From contig NZ_FOCX01000003.1 in NCBI RefSeq assembly GCF_900110215.1, positions 186,001 through 250,000 on the forward strand: 64,000 nucleotides of DNA. The letters run 5' to 3'. The DNA is from Halorientalis persicus (GTDB taxonomy: Archaea; Halobacteriota; Halobacteria; Halobacteriales; Haloarculaceae). A program made the position numbers and the translations under genes. This document shows positions 1-10,600 of this stretch, piece by piece (position 1 is the stretch's first letter; every line of letters begins with the position of its first letter). The notes beneath the pieces are model-generated. The model saw nothing but the letters and a program-made list of their open reading frames with translations, searched no databases and was not told the origin of the DNA.

Positions 1-68
1 ATCCGCTGGTCACAGCCCGGTCTGGCCCCCTTTTCGGATAAAAACCTACGGGTGCGGGAGCGACCGTC

Positions 69-497
69 TCAGTCGTGTGCGGCCGCGATGTCCGCGGCGA
101 TGTCGGCCAGTTCGTCGTCGGCCAGATCCGGTGCCGCACCGCCGACGGCGTGGATGGGACTGCCGCCGTCGTCGGCGAAGCGCGGGATCACGTGGCCGTG
201 GACGTGAGGCACCTCCTGGCCGCTCTCTTCGCCGTTGTTGAACCCGACGTTGCTCGCCGGGGCGTCGACGGCGGCCTCGGCGGCCGGCACGAGGTCGTGG
301 AGTGCGGCGTAGAGCGCGTCCGCGGTGTCCTCGGGCAGGTCGTTCAGTCGCTCGTGGTGGGCCTTCGGGATGACCAGTGTGTGACCCGGCGCGAGCGGAT
401 TCACGTCGAGGAAGGCGAACACGTGGTCGTCCTCGTAGACGGTGTGGCTCGGGATCTCCCCTGCGACGATCTGACAGAAGATACAGTCGTCTGGCAT
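69..497 (-). CDS. HIT family nucleotide-binding protein
   Basis: A 142-residue protein of the histidine-triad superfamily, which hydrolyses or transfers nucleotide phosphates (Hint/Fhit-type activities). The active-site triad is visible near residue 100 as HVHGHVIPR, preceded by the usual NGEESGQEVPH. The N-terminus begins CIFCQIVAGEIPS, the standard Hint start with a CxxC zinc pair. Length matches the family. The start at 497 is supported by a CTTTTTGAG TATA-like box about 26 nt upstream, which implies a leaderless transcript. The substrate cannot be told from sequence. It is probably monocistronic. Confidence 0.95.
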   Translation of the reverse strand: MPDDCIFCQIVAGEIPSHTVYEDDHVFAFLDVNPLAPGHTLVIPKAHHERLNDLPEDTADALYAALHDLVPAAEAAVDAPASNVGFNNGEESGQEVPHVHGHVIPRFADDGGSPIHAVGGAAPDLADDELADIAADIAAAHD

Positions 498-559
498 CGC
501 CCGGGTGTTCGACCGCCGCCCTCAAAAAGCGTACGCGCTGGCGGGGGCGAGACGGTGGC

Positions 560-937
560 TCACCCGAACAGCAGGGTAGCGTTGACTACCGACGCACCGA
601 GCCACGGGAGCGCGAGTCCCAGGGGGACGACGGCGCGCTCGCGGTCGGGCATCGCGCGCCAGGCGGTCAGACCCAAACTGACCGCACCGACCTTCAGCGC
701 GCCCAGCATCCCGATGCCGGCGTCGGCGACGGCCGCTCTGACCACCGGGTTGCCCTCGGTCAGTCCCCGGACGAGCCCCCGGTGTGTCAGCACGATGTCG
801 GCCAGCAAGGTGACGGCGACCAGCGCCCACAGCCACCGCTCGCGGCGACTGGCCGCCAGCACGATCCGTTCGACGTAGCCACTGTGCGACCGCTGTCCGT
901 CGGGTACCCCACCCGTGTCGTAGGCGTCTGTTGCCAT
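560..937 (-). CDS. DUF5658-like small membrane protein
   Basis: A 125-residue protein with about three hydrophobic segments (residues ~35-52, ~72-92 and ~103-122). The motif DIVLTHRGLVRGLTEGNP followed by a second hydrophobic hairpin matches my memory of the haloarchaeal DUF5658 family, whose function is unknown. The start at 937 (MATDAYD) is the first Met that leaves a short polar tail before the first membrane helix; the frame stays open upstream, so the start is not certain. It is divergent from the next gene. Confidence 0.7.
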   Translation of the reverse strand: MATDAYDTGGVPDGQRSHSGYVERIVLAASRRERWLWALVAVTLLADIVLTHRGLVRGLTEGNPVVRAAVADAGIGMLGALKVGAVSLGLTAWRAMPDRERAVVPLGLALPWLGASVVNATLLFG

Positions 938-1133
938 GTCCGTCGACCCCACCACGTCGCCGGGCCCACCCCACCAGCGCGGACCGCGGCGTCGGGTGTC
1001 GTGTTCGTTCCTTGCCGAACTGGCGGAAATAAGCTTTCGATCCGCCACACGGGGTCGGAGGGCGTCGTTTCCGCTCCCAGTCGTGTTCACCGTGCCGGGG
1101 CAAACAGTTAATAGCAATTCGTCTGAAAACTGC

Positions 1134-1562
1134 ATGAGAATGACTCGCATTGCTGGTCGTCCGACACGGACGGCCGCCCTCGGACTCGGACTGCTCTGGG
1201 TCGCAAGTGTCGCGTTCACGGCGCCCGCACTGGCACAGAGCGGGGGCGCAGGGTCGGGCGGCCCCGGCTTCTGGTACGCGACGAGCCTCATCGCACAGGT
1301 GATGCTCTCGATCGGTGCGGTCGGGTTCGTCGTCCAGGCCGCCCGGGCCTACGGCGGCGAAATCGGGAAAGCGCTCTACGTCGCTGGCGGCGGCGTCATC
1401 GTCTTCGCCGTCTGGCGACTGCTCGACGGCGCGGTCAAGATTCTGGACCTCCAGAGTCCCGGCGAGAGCATCGAGAGCACCGTGTATCTCGTGACGACGG
1501 CACTGTTGCTGGCCGGCTTCTATATGCTCTGGGAGACGATGAGCGAACACAGTCCGGCCTGA
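1134..1562 (+). CDS. Small exported/membrane protein, unknown function
   Basis: A 142-residue protein with an N-terminal signal sequence (residues ~10-35, ending APALAQ) and about three further hydrophobic segments (~45-65, ~75-95, ~115-135). I do not recognise a family. The start at 1134 is supported by a TTAATAG box at about 1108, giving a leaderless transcript; a second Met two codons on is possible. The stop is one base before the next ATG, so the two genes form an operon. Confidence 0.7.
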   Translation: MRMTRIAGRPTRTAALGLGLLWVASVAFTAPALAQSGGAGSGGPGFWYATSLIAQVMLSIGAVGFVVQAARAYGGEIGKALYVAGGGVIVFAVWRLLDGAVKILDLQSPGESIESTVYLVTTALLLAGFYMLWETMSEHSPA

Positions 1563-1563
1563 A

Positions 1564-2286
1564 ATGACCAGCTACGAACGCCTCGCCGAGCGACTGATCG
1601 AGACCCAGCGGACCATGATCGGCAAGCGCGCCGTCGACATCGCCCGCTCGGTCGACGGACTCTCGATCACCGACGACGGCGCGGTCGAGGACGTGGCCGA
1701 CGACGACCGCACAGTACTGGACGATCTGGTCCGATCATACGTCGACGTGATGGGTGACTCCGCCCGTACCAGACTCACCGACGTGGCCAGCGAGTACGAG
1801 GACCTCACCCTCCCGGCGACGCTGGGCGGACCACCAGCGGGGGAGACGGCGGATGGCGACCAGACGACCGGCGAGTCGGCGGACGCGGCCACCGCCGCCG
1901 AGGTCGACGACGCCGTCGCTGCCGCCGAGGACGACACGGCCGGAGGGGACGTAGTCACGGACATCTGGGGCGACGACGTGGCGACCGAAACCGAGGCGGA
2001 CGCCGACCCCGCCGCCATCGACGTGGTCGATGGATCGCTTGCCACCATCTACGTCAACGTCACTGGCGACCGCGGGCAGGGTCCCGTCCCGGTCGGTCAG
2101 TTGATCGTCGACGCGGTCGTCGCCGAGACGGACCTCGATCCCGACGAGATGGATCGCCTGTCGAAGTACGTCTCCGCCGACGAGATCGTCGCGCTCGCCG
2201 AGGATCCCAACCGCTCATCGCTTTCCTTCTCGGTCGAGGGTCACGAGATCCGACTCGACGAGGACGGGACGGTGACCGTCGCGTAA
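1564..2286 (+). CDS. Acidic protein with HalOD1-like C-terminal domain
   Basis: A 240-residue, strongly acidic protein. Residues ~1-85 form a helical N-terminal region; ~90-160 is a low-complexity Asp/Glu/Ala/Thr linker. Residues ~165-240 (LIVDAVVAETDLDPDEMDRL ... LSFSVEGHEIRLDEDGTVTV) follow the pattern of the halobacterial output domain HalOD1: a short helix, an acidic loop, then a beta-rich tail. HalOD1 is usually attached to response-regulator or sensor modules; none is visible here, so a signalling role is inference. It is co-transcribed with the membrane protein upstream, one base away. Confidence 0.6.
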   Translation: MTSYERLAERLIETQRTMIGKRAVDIARSVDGLSITDDGAVEDVADDDRTVLDDLVRSYVDVMGDSARTRLTDVASEYEDLTLPATLGGPPAGETADGDQTTGESADAATAAEVDDAVAAAEDDTAGGDVVTDIWGDDVATETEADADPAAIDVVDGSLATIYVNVTGDRGQGPVPVGQLIVDAVVAETDLDPDEMDRLSKYVSADEIVALAEDPNRSSLSFSVEGHEIRLDEDGTVTVA

Positions 2287-2339
2287 CCTCACAAGACGGG
2301 AGAAACACCTATCGGTCTCGATCCGGTAACGTGTCTCAC

Positions 2340-3491
<1,152 letters not shown>

Positions 3492-3710
3492 GACTCCCAC
3501 TTTTTCCGTCAGGGGAGTCGCCAGCGGCGACCCCCTACGCAAAAACTCGGTTCCCGTGAGCCGAAGGCGAACAGGAGTCCACGAAAACCGGAGGTTTTCG
3601 GTATGCCACGAGAGCATCGCTCTCGTGAGCACTTGGAAGGCTCGCTCTGCGAGTCTTCCGGTTGGAAAACGCCGAGCGCGCGCCGATGGGGCGCGCGCGG
3701 TACAATACTT
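3492..3710 (+). repeat. Intergenic multi-hairpin element, copy A
   Basis: Starts directly after the thiolase stop. Left arm CCCACTTTTT at 3496-3505; a degenerate right arm CAAAAACTCGG follows the first hairpin at about 3540. Five successive hairpins are visible: 3512-3535 (loop AGC), 3582-3600 (8 bp, loop GGA), 3607-3627 (9 bp, loop ATC), 3635-3659 (11 bp with one G-T, loop TCT) and 3676-3698 (9 bp, 5-nt loop). It ends with GGTACAATACTTACC, a box shared with other copies. No coding potential of its own is evident. Confidence 0.8.
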
Positions 3711-3777
3711 ACCCGCCAGCCGTCTCGAACCGCTAAGGGGCGCTGTTCCCTTTCTCGGTCAGCAGAGTTCGTCCGTC

Positions 3778-3999
3778 TCAGTCGTTCGTCGGTGTCGCGT
3801 CCGTCCCGACCAGTCGAAGGACGGTCGACCCGACGAGGGCGACGGCGAGGCCGGTGACCGCCACGAGCGCCAGCAGTTCCGGCTCGCCCGCGGCTATCGC
3901 CCACAGCGACGCCGTGCCCACCAGCAAGGCGAGGGCGAACGCGGCGTCGGTGATCGTGAACTGCACTCGCCGACGGACCGAGGCCGTATCGAGGACCAT
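3778..3999 (-). CDS. Small two-helix membrane protein
   Basis: A 73-residue protein with two clear hydrophobic helices (~residues 16-38 and ~42-62) and short charged ends. Start at 3999 (MVLDTASVRRRVQF) places a positive-charged segment before helix 1; a Met nine codons upstream is possible. I do not recognise a family. The gene stands alone between the structured element and the LEA14-like gene. Confidence 0.55.
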   Translation of the reverse strand: MVLDTASVRRRVQFTITDAAFALALLVGTASLWAIAAGEPELLALVAVTGLAVALVGSTVLRLVGTDATPTND

Positions 4000-4073
4000 A
4001 CCCGACTCGTCGGGCCGCCAGCACAAATATCTTCTCCTGTATTGTCCAGAACGAGTAACTGCTTTCGCGTCCG

Positions 4074-5894
4074 TTACCCGCCGCTCGCGTTCAACACGTC
4101 GGTCTCGATGGTCGACTCCTGACCGAGCGAGTCCAGCGCGACGCGGTCACGCTGGCCGAGAACGGACACGGTGGCGGTCACGTCCACGTCGAAGGTGGAC
4201 TGTTCGCCGTTGCGGACGTGGCGCACCCACCAGCGATCCATCTCGGCGTTGTCGAGCACTAGTCGGGCCTCGACGCGATCGCTCGACTGGGGGTCGATCA
4301 CCTGTCCGACCTGCGTGCTCCGGTCGGCCAGCGTCACGCCGTTGGTCGTCACGGTGTAGTCGATCGACTCGACCGTGACTGGGGCCGTGAGTTCGTTCCG
4401 GACCGCCGTCCGCGTCTGGATGGGTGCCGTGTCGGCGGTGGCCTGGTCCCACTCGGAACTGACGCCGGTGACGACCAGCGCGGTCCGGCCCTGCACGTCG
4501 ACTGCCTCGTCGCGGTCGCCGTTCATGCCGGCGAGCAGGTCGGTCCTGAACGTACTTCTTCGGATCCCCAGGTCGGCGTCGAACTTCGTCGCGCCAACGT
4601 CGGCGGTCGCGGTGGGCGTGGTCACCACCTGCGAGCGCTCGCCGTCGTTGAGGTGGCGGGCCCACCACTCGGGCACCTCGCCGTTGTCCTTCAGGCTGGT
4701 CAGCGAAAGCGTGTCCGTGCCGGGGGAAACGGTGTCGAGTGCGGTCGAGCCTTCGGCGACCCGGAGGCCGTTGATCGTCGTCGTCTGGGTCACGTCGAGG
4801 CGCAGCAGCGCCGCCAGCCCCGGATCGTCGGGCGTGTCGAGACTGGCGTCGGTCTCGATCTCGGTGGTGGCGTCGGTGACCGCGCCCCACTGCTGGTCGG
4901 TGTCGGTGACCGACGGCGGTTCGAAATCACCGTCCTGCTGGGGGGTATCGACCGGTTCGACGCTCGTCTTCCCGCTGCCGAGCATATCGGTCTCCAGGCG
5001 CAGGGTGCGGTCGAACACGCGCATGGGGACGCGCTGGCGCTTCCCGTCCCGGACGACGTAGCCGTACATCCGAACCGAGAGGTCGCTCACCTCGTCGTCG
5101 GTGACGTGTTCGCGCCACCAGTCGGCCATCTTCGGCGAATCCAGGGCGACGGTCACGTCGATGGCCCCCGATTCCCCGGGCGCGACGTTCAGCCCCGCCT
5201 CGCGCTGGCCGCGGCCGAGTTCGACGCCGTTCATCTCGACGACGTACGCCACGCCGTCGAGAGTCACCGCGTAGTCGTGGACGTTCTCCACGTCGGCTGA
5301 AAACGACAGCGGCGTCGTCTCCGCGGTCGCCTCGCCCCAGGTGGCGCGCTGGTTCCGGAGGTTCAGGAGCGGATCGCCCTGGAAGTCGACCTGCTGGGTC
5401 CCCTCGGTCGTGAACCCGCCGAGGATGTCCGTCTCGACGGTCGAGGATTTCGCGGGAATCTCACGGGCGAAGCCGGGGGCGTTCACCGTCGCGTCGACGG
5501 TGAGTTCCGACTGTTCGCCCCCGTTGACGTGGGTCACCCACCAGTCGGCGATCTTGCTGTTTCGCATCTCTGCAGTGAGACTGATCGTGTTCCGCCCGGG
5601 GCCGAACCCGACGCCCGAACGCTCGCCGCGGGCCAGGGTCACGTCGTTCAGCCGTGCCGTGTACGCGACGCTGACCACGCCCGGCACCCCGACGGGATTG
5701 GGGTTGTCCACCGTGACCGTCGTCTCGATCTCGGTGGTCTCGTCGGTGACCGCGCCCCACCCGTAGCTGGTCGATTCGACCGTCGGTGCGGCGAAGGCAC
5801 CGGTCGCCGCCAGCGCGCCGACCACGACGACACCGAGGACGAACACGGCCGCGACGACGCCGCCGACCTTCAGTGCGACTGCACGTGACACCAT
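4074..5894 (-). CDS. Membrane-anchored protein with four LEA14/WHy-like domains
   Basis: A 606-residue protein with an N-terminal hydrophobic signal/anchor (residues ~8-35). Four repeats of about 140 residues follow, starting near 36, 170, 325 and 470. Each has a beta-sandwich-like pattern with a WW(V/R)xH(V/L)xxxExS block and ends in a (V/L)ETD(I/M/V)L-like block, as in LEA14 (WHy) desiccation-related domains. Repeats 1 and 3 share WGAVTD(E/A)TTEIET; repeats 2 and 4 share W-x2-AT-A-(E/D)T-(T/A)-P, suggesting duplication of a two-domain unit. LEA14-like domains in archaea are usually exported; a stress or envelope role is inference. A TATA-like ACTATCC lies about 28 nt upstream of the start. 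Confidence 0.8.
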   Translation of the reverse strand: MVSRAVALKVGGVVAAVFVLGVVVVGALAATGAFAAPTVESTSYGWGAVTDETTEIETTVTVDNPNPVGVPGVVSVAYTARLNDVTLARGERSGVGFGPGRNTISLTAEMRNSKIADWWVTHVNGGEQSELTVDATVNAPGFAREIPAKSSTVETDILGGFTTEGTQQVDFQGDPLLNLRNQRATWGEATAETTPLSFSADVENVHDYAVTLDGVAYVVEMNGVELGRGQREAGLNVAPGESGAIDVTVALDSPKMADWWREHVTDDEVSDLSVRMYGYVVRDGKRQRVPMRVFDRTLRLETDMLGSGKTSVEPVDTPQQDGDFEPPSVTDTDQQWGAVTDATTEIETDASLDTPDDPGLAALLRLDVTQTTTINGLRVAEGSTALDTVSPGTDTLSLTSLKDNGEVPEWWARHLNDGERSQVVTTPTATADVGATKFDADLGIRRSTFRTDLLAGMNGDRDEAVDVQGRTALVVTGVSSEWDQATADTAPIQTRTAVRNELTAPVTVESIDYTVTTNGVTLADRSTQVGQVIDPQSSDRVEARLVLDNAEMDRWWVRHVRNGEQSTFDVDVTATVSVLGQRDRVALDSLGQESTIETDVLNASGG

Positions 5895-5971
5895 TTCGAG
5901 AAACTATGGACAACGCAGGGATAGTTTCGTCGGCCGAATCGACCGTCGATGCCGGTCGTGACGGCGGACGT

Positions 5972-6841
5972 TCACCCGAGCGATACGTCCAGGTACAGCA
6001 TGACGATGACGCCGAGCATGGTACCGAGGGTGGCGACGCGTTCGTTGCCCCGGACGTGGGTCTCGGGGACGATCTCGTCGGAGATGACGAAGAGCATCGC
6101 GCCGGCGGCAAAGCCCATCGCGTAGGGGAGCAGGGGTTCGACGACCGTCACCGCGAGGACGCCCAGCAAGACGAGCGGGAGTTCGACGATGCCCGACCGG
6201 AGGCCGGCGACGACTGCGTAGAAGCGCCGATCGAGGCCGGCGTTGATCGCCGCGACCGACACCGCCAGCCCCTCGGGGACGTTCTGGATGCCGATGGCGA
6301 GCATCAGCGAGATGGCCTGGCCTAGCGCCGCCTCCGCCGCCGCGGGGTCGGTGGTCTGTGCGACCGCGCCGAAGCCGACCCCCACGGCCAGTCCCTCGGG
6401 CATATTGTGGAGCGTGATCGCGAGGATGAACAGGACGACGGGGGCCAGGCGCTCGCTGTCGACGCCGGGGACGGACTCGCCGGGATCGGCGGCGTCGGTC
6501 CGGCGCTCGCCCGTCAGCAGGTAGTGTGCGTGGGGCACCAGCCTGTCGGCCTGGTCGAGAAAGAGGACACCTAGCGCGAGGCCGACGAGGACGGGGATCG
6601 GGTCGCCGCCAGCGTACTCCTCGATGCCGGGGACGATGAGGCTCGTGAACGCGGCCGCGAGCATCACGCCGGCGGCAAAGCCCAGCGCGCCGTCGAGGCC
6701 CCGCTCGCTCGGGTTCCGCCAGACGAAGACGAGCGAGGCTCCGAGCAGGTTGAGACCGGCGATGACCAGTCCCCCAACCAGTCCCATCACGACCGGGTTC
6801 GTCCCGACGACGCTCCGGAACGCTTCGATGACTACGCTCAT
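5972..6841 (-). CDS. ZIP family divalent metal transporter
   Basis: A 289-residue membrane protein with about eight transmembrane segments. The ZIP metal-binding helices are recognisable: ALTLHNMPEGLAVGVGFG-type helix 4 (HNMPEG) and IGIQNVPEGLAVSV helix 5 (QNVPEG). A His-rich loop (VPHAHYLL) sits between helices. ZIP proteins import zinc or related metals down a gradient. I chose ATG 6841 (MSVVIEAF) because a TTTTAG TATA box at 6865-6870 lies 26 nt upstream, fitting a leaderless transcript; an in-frame ATG at 6850 is the alternative. It is divergent from the pilin gene. Confidence 0.9.
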   Translation of the reverse strand: MSVVIEAFRSVVGTNPVVMGLVGGLVIAGLNLLGASLVFVWRNPSERGLDGALGFAAGVMLAAAFTSLIVPGIEEYAGGDPIPVLVGLALGVLFLDQADRLVPHAHYLLTGERRTDAADPGESVPGVDSERLAPVVLFILAITLHNMPEGLAVGVGFGAVAQTTDPAAAEAALGQAISLMLAIGIQNVPEGLAVSVAAINAGLDRRFYAVVAGLRSGIVELPLVLLGVLAVTVVEPLLPYAMGFAAGAMLFVISDEIVPETHVRGNERVATLGTMLGVIVMLYLDVSLG

Positions 6842-6951
6842 GATCACCATGTCGACAAGCACGACTAAAACAGTTCCTCGACCGCACCCTCGATGCAAGC
6901 TCGCCGTCGATATGAACGTATTAGTGTTGCCAAACCACTAGAATCGACACA

Positions 6952-7500
6952 GTGAGGATTCCCCGGTCGTCGCGTGCTGTCACCCCCGTCGTCTCGAACG
7001 TCCTGCTGGTGGCGACAGTGGTGGTTCTCGCCGCGACGATTTCTGTTCTCGCGCTTGGATTCACCGAAGAAACGACCGAAACGGGGCCCGTCGTTGGCGA
7101 GTCAAGCGGAAATCTCGTCACACAAGAAGGGTATGATGGTGGTATTGTCCGACTCAATCATATCGCAGGCGATACGCTCACGGTATCGAATCTCGAAATC
7201 GTTGTTGACGCACAAGACGCCTGTGACAAAACCGGACGGTTAGTGAATCTACCGGCAAGTGGTGGTGACCCAGTACCGACGAGTAAGTTCGTTCGCGGTG
7301 ACGACGTGTTCGATAACTCATACAACTCAGTGGGCGGGCCGATCGGTGAGGCACGTGGAGAGTGGGAAGCGGGTGAAACGGCAACGTTCCGTTTAGCCAA
7401 GAGCGAGTGTCAACTCGATAACGGCGATGAAATAATAGTTCGCGTCGTCCACACCCCGACGAACTCGGTCGTAATCAAAGAGACGCTGACCGCGACGTAG
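6952..7500 (+). CDS. Type IV pilin-like protein
   Basis: A 182-residue protein with the haloarchaeal pilin N-terminal signature: a short basic leader (RIPRSSRAVTP), then a hydrophobic helix VVSNVLLVATVVVLAATI. In this family a prepilin peptidase (PibD) cleaves just before the hydrophobic helix, and the helix packs into the filament. The remainder is a beta-rich extracellular domain with two Cys (~residues 89 and 147) that could pair. The start is GTG. The gene is noticeably more AT-rich than its neighbours, as often seen for surface genes. Confidence 0.82.
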   Translation: MRIPRSSRAVTPVVSNVLLVATVVVLAATISVLALGFTEETTETGPVVGESSGNLVTQEGYDGGIVRLNHIAGDTLTVSNLEIVVDAQDACDKTGRLVNLPASGGDPVPTSKFVRGDDVFDNSYNSVGGPIGEARGEWEAGETATFRLAKSECQLDNGDEIIVRVVHTPTNSVVIKETLTAT

Positions 7501-7654
7501 TCGATCAGAGATACCGGAGTGTCGGACGATGTCGCCCATGATTGCCGAGTCATCACTCTGCCAGCGGCCGGTCTCGGGGTCCCCGTGGTCCGACGTCCCT
7601 GCGGTCGTGCCGTGTCCATCGCTTGTCTCTCCCGGTACGACGGGACCGATTTGC

Positions 7655-7660
7655 CTTTAG
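7655..7660 (+). promoter_or_regulatory. TATA-like box of ileS
   Basis: CTTTAG centred about 27 nt upstream of ATG 7684. It supports that start over upstream in-frame codons and implies a leaderless mRNA. Confidence 0.55.
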
Positions 7661-7683
7661 TCCCGGCACCGAATTGGGCTCAC

Positions 7684-10600
7684 ATGAGCAGGTTCGAGCC
7701 GGTCGAGGACCAGTACGAGCCCCACGACCTCGAAGACGAGGTCTTCGAGTACTGGGACGCGGTCGACGCCTACGAACGGACGAAAGAACACCGGGCCGAC
7801 GGCGAGACCTACTTCTTCGTCGACGGGCCGCCCTACACCTCCGGGTCGGCCCACATGGGCACCACCTGGAACAAGACCCTGAAGGACTGTTACATCCGCT
7901 ATCTCCGGATGTGCGGGTACGACGTGACCGACCGCCCGGGCTACGATATGCACGGGCTCCCCATCGAGACGAAAGTCGAGGAGAAACTCGGCTTCGAGAA
8001 CAAGAAAGACATCGAGGAGTTCGGCGAGCAGAACTTCATCGACGAGTGCAAGGACTTCGCCGAGGAACAGCTGGAGGGCCTGCAGGAGGACTTCAAGTCC
8101 TTCGGCGTCTGGATGGACTGGGACGATCCCTACAAGACGGTGCGGCCGGAGTACATGGAAGCCGCGTGGTGGGGCTTCGAGCAGGCCCACGAGCGCGGGC
8201 TGGTCGAACAGGGGAAACGCTCGATCAACCAGTGTCCCCGGTGTGAGACCGCCATCGCCAACAACGAGGTCGAGTACCACCAGGTCGGCAAACCCTCGAT
8301 TTACGTCAAATTCCCCCTGGCCGACCGGGAGGGCTCGCTGGTCATCTGGACCACGACGCCCTGGACCATCGTCGCCAACACCTTCGTCGCGGTCGACGGC
8401 GACCTCGACTACGTCGGCGTCGACGCCGAGAAAGGCGGCGAGACCGAGCGCCTCTACGTCGCCAAAGAGTGCGTCGAGGACGTGCTGAAGGCCGGCCGCT
8501 ACGACGACTACGAGGTCGTCGAGCAACTCGACGGCGAGGAGATGGTCGGCTGGGCGTACGACCACCCACTCGCCGAGCAGGTCCCCGACCACGCCCAGGC
8601 CGAGGACAGTCAGCAGGTCTACACCGCCGACTACGTGGAAGCGGACCGCACAGGGCTAGTCCACTCCGCACCCGGGCACGGTGAGGAGGACTTCGAGCGC
8701 GGGCAGGAACTCGATCTGGAGATCTTCTGTCCGGTCGGCAACGACGGCGTCTACACCGACGCCGCCGGCAAGTACGAGGGCCAGTTCGTCCGGGACGCCA
8801 ACGACGACGTGATCGCCGACCTCGACGCGGGCGGCCATCTCCTGTCGAGCGAACAGGGTCACTCCGTCCGAGAGGGGCAGTGTTGGCGGTGTGACACGGA
8901 CATCGTTCGCCTCGTCACCGACCAGTGGTTCATCACGGTCACCGACATCAAAGACGAACTGCTCGACAACATCGAGGACAGCGAGTGGTACCCCCAGAGC
9001 GCCCGGGACAACCGCTTCCGGGACTTCGTGGCGGACTCGCCGGACTGGAACGTCTCCCGCCAGCGCTACTGGGGCATCCCGATCCCGATCTGGACTCCTG
9101 AGGGTGACGAGTGGAGCGGCGACATGGACGACGCCATCGTGATCGGGACCCGCGAGGAACTGGCCGAACGCGTCGATCAGGACATCGACCCTACCGAGGT
9201 GGACCTCCACAAGGGCACCGTCGACGACCTGACGATCACCGAGGACGGCCGGACGTACACCCGCGTCGGCGACGTGTTCGACGTGTGGCTGGACTCCTCG
9301 GTCGCCACGTGGGGCACGCTGAACTACCCCGAGGAGGACGATCGATTCGACGAGCTGTGGCCGGCCGACCTCATCATGGAGGCCCACGATCAGACGCGGG
9401 GCTGGTTCTGGTCGCAACTCGGTATGGGGACCGCCGCGCTGGGCGAAGTCCCCTACGACCAGGTGCTGATGCACGGCTGGGCGCTGGACTCGGACGGCCG
9501 GAAGATGTCCAAGTCGATCGGCAACATCGTCGAACCCGGCGAGGCCATCGAGCGCCACGGTCGGGACCCGATGCGCCTGTTCCTGCTCTCCCAGACGCCA
9601 CAGGAGGACGACATGAAGTTCTCCTGGGAGGAGATGGCCGAGATGCAACGCCGGCTCAACATCCTCTGGAACGTCTTCCGGTTCCCGCTGCCGTATATGC
9701 GGATGGACGAGTTCGACCCCGAGGAGGTGGACCTCACCGAGGCCGAGACGGAACTCGTCGACGAGTGGGTCCTCTCCCGGCTTCAAACTGTGGAGGAGAC
9801 CATGACCGAGCACTTCGAGAACTTCGAGCAGGACAAGGCCCTCGACGCACTGCTCTCGTTCGTCGTCGAGGACGTGTCCCGCTTCTACGTGCAGGTCGTC
9901 CGCGAGCGGATGTGGGCGGAAGGCGACAACCCCTCCAAACAGGCCGCCTACGCCACGCTCTACCACGTGCTGGAGGAGACGGTCGCGCTGATCGCACCCT
10001 TCGCGCCCTTCGTCGCCGAGGAAATCTACGGCAACCTCACCGGCGACGCGGGGTACGACACCGTCCATATGTGCGACTGGCCGGAACCCGACGCGTTCTG
10101 GCACGATTCCGACCTAGAGAGCGAGGTCGAGGTCGCACGCGCCGTCGAGGAGGCCGGCTCGAACGCCCGCCAGCAGGCCGAGCGGAGCCTCCGCTGGCCG
10201 ATCACGCGAGTCGTCGTCGCGGCCGACGACGAGACAACCGCGGCCGCGGTCGAGAGCCAGCGCGACCTGCTGACCGAGCGACTCAACGCCCGGAACCTGG
10301 AACTGATCGAACCCGACGAAGACTGGGGCGAACTGTCCTACGCCGCCGAGGCCGACATGAGCCTGCTCGGGCCGGAGTTCGGCGACGACGCCGGCCGCGT
10401 CATGAACGCTATGAACGAGGCCAGCGTCGACGAGCCGACCGTCGATGCCCTCGAAGCCGCCGTCGCGGACGCGCTGGGCGAGTCCGTCGACCTGACCGAG
10501 GAGATGGTCGAGTTCGTCACGCAGACGCCCGACGACGTGACCGGCGTCGCCTTCGACGTGGACGGGACGGAGTTGGGTGTGGTCTACATCGACGCGAGCC

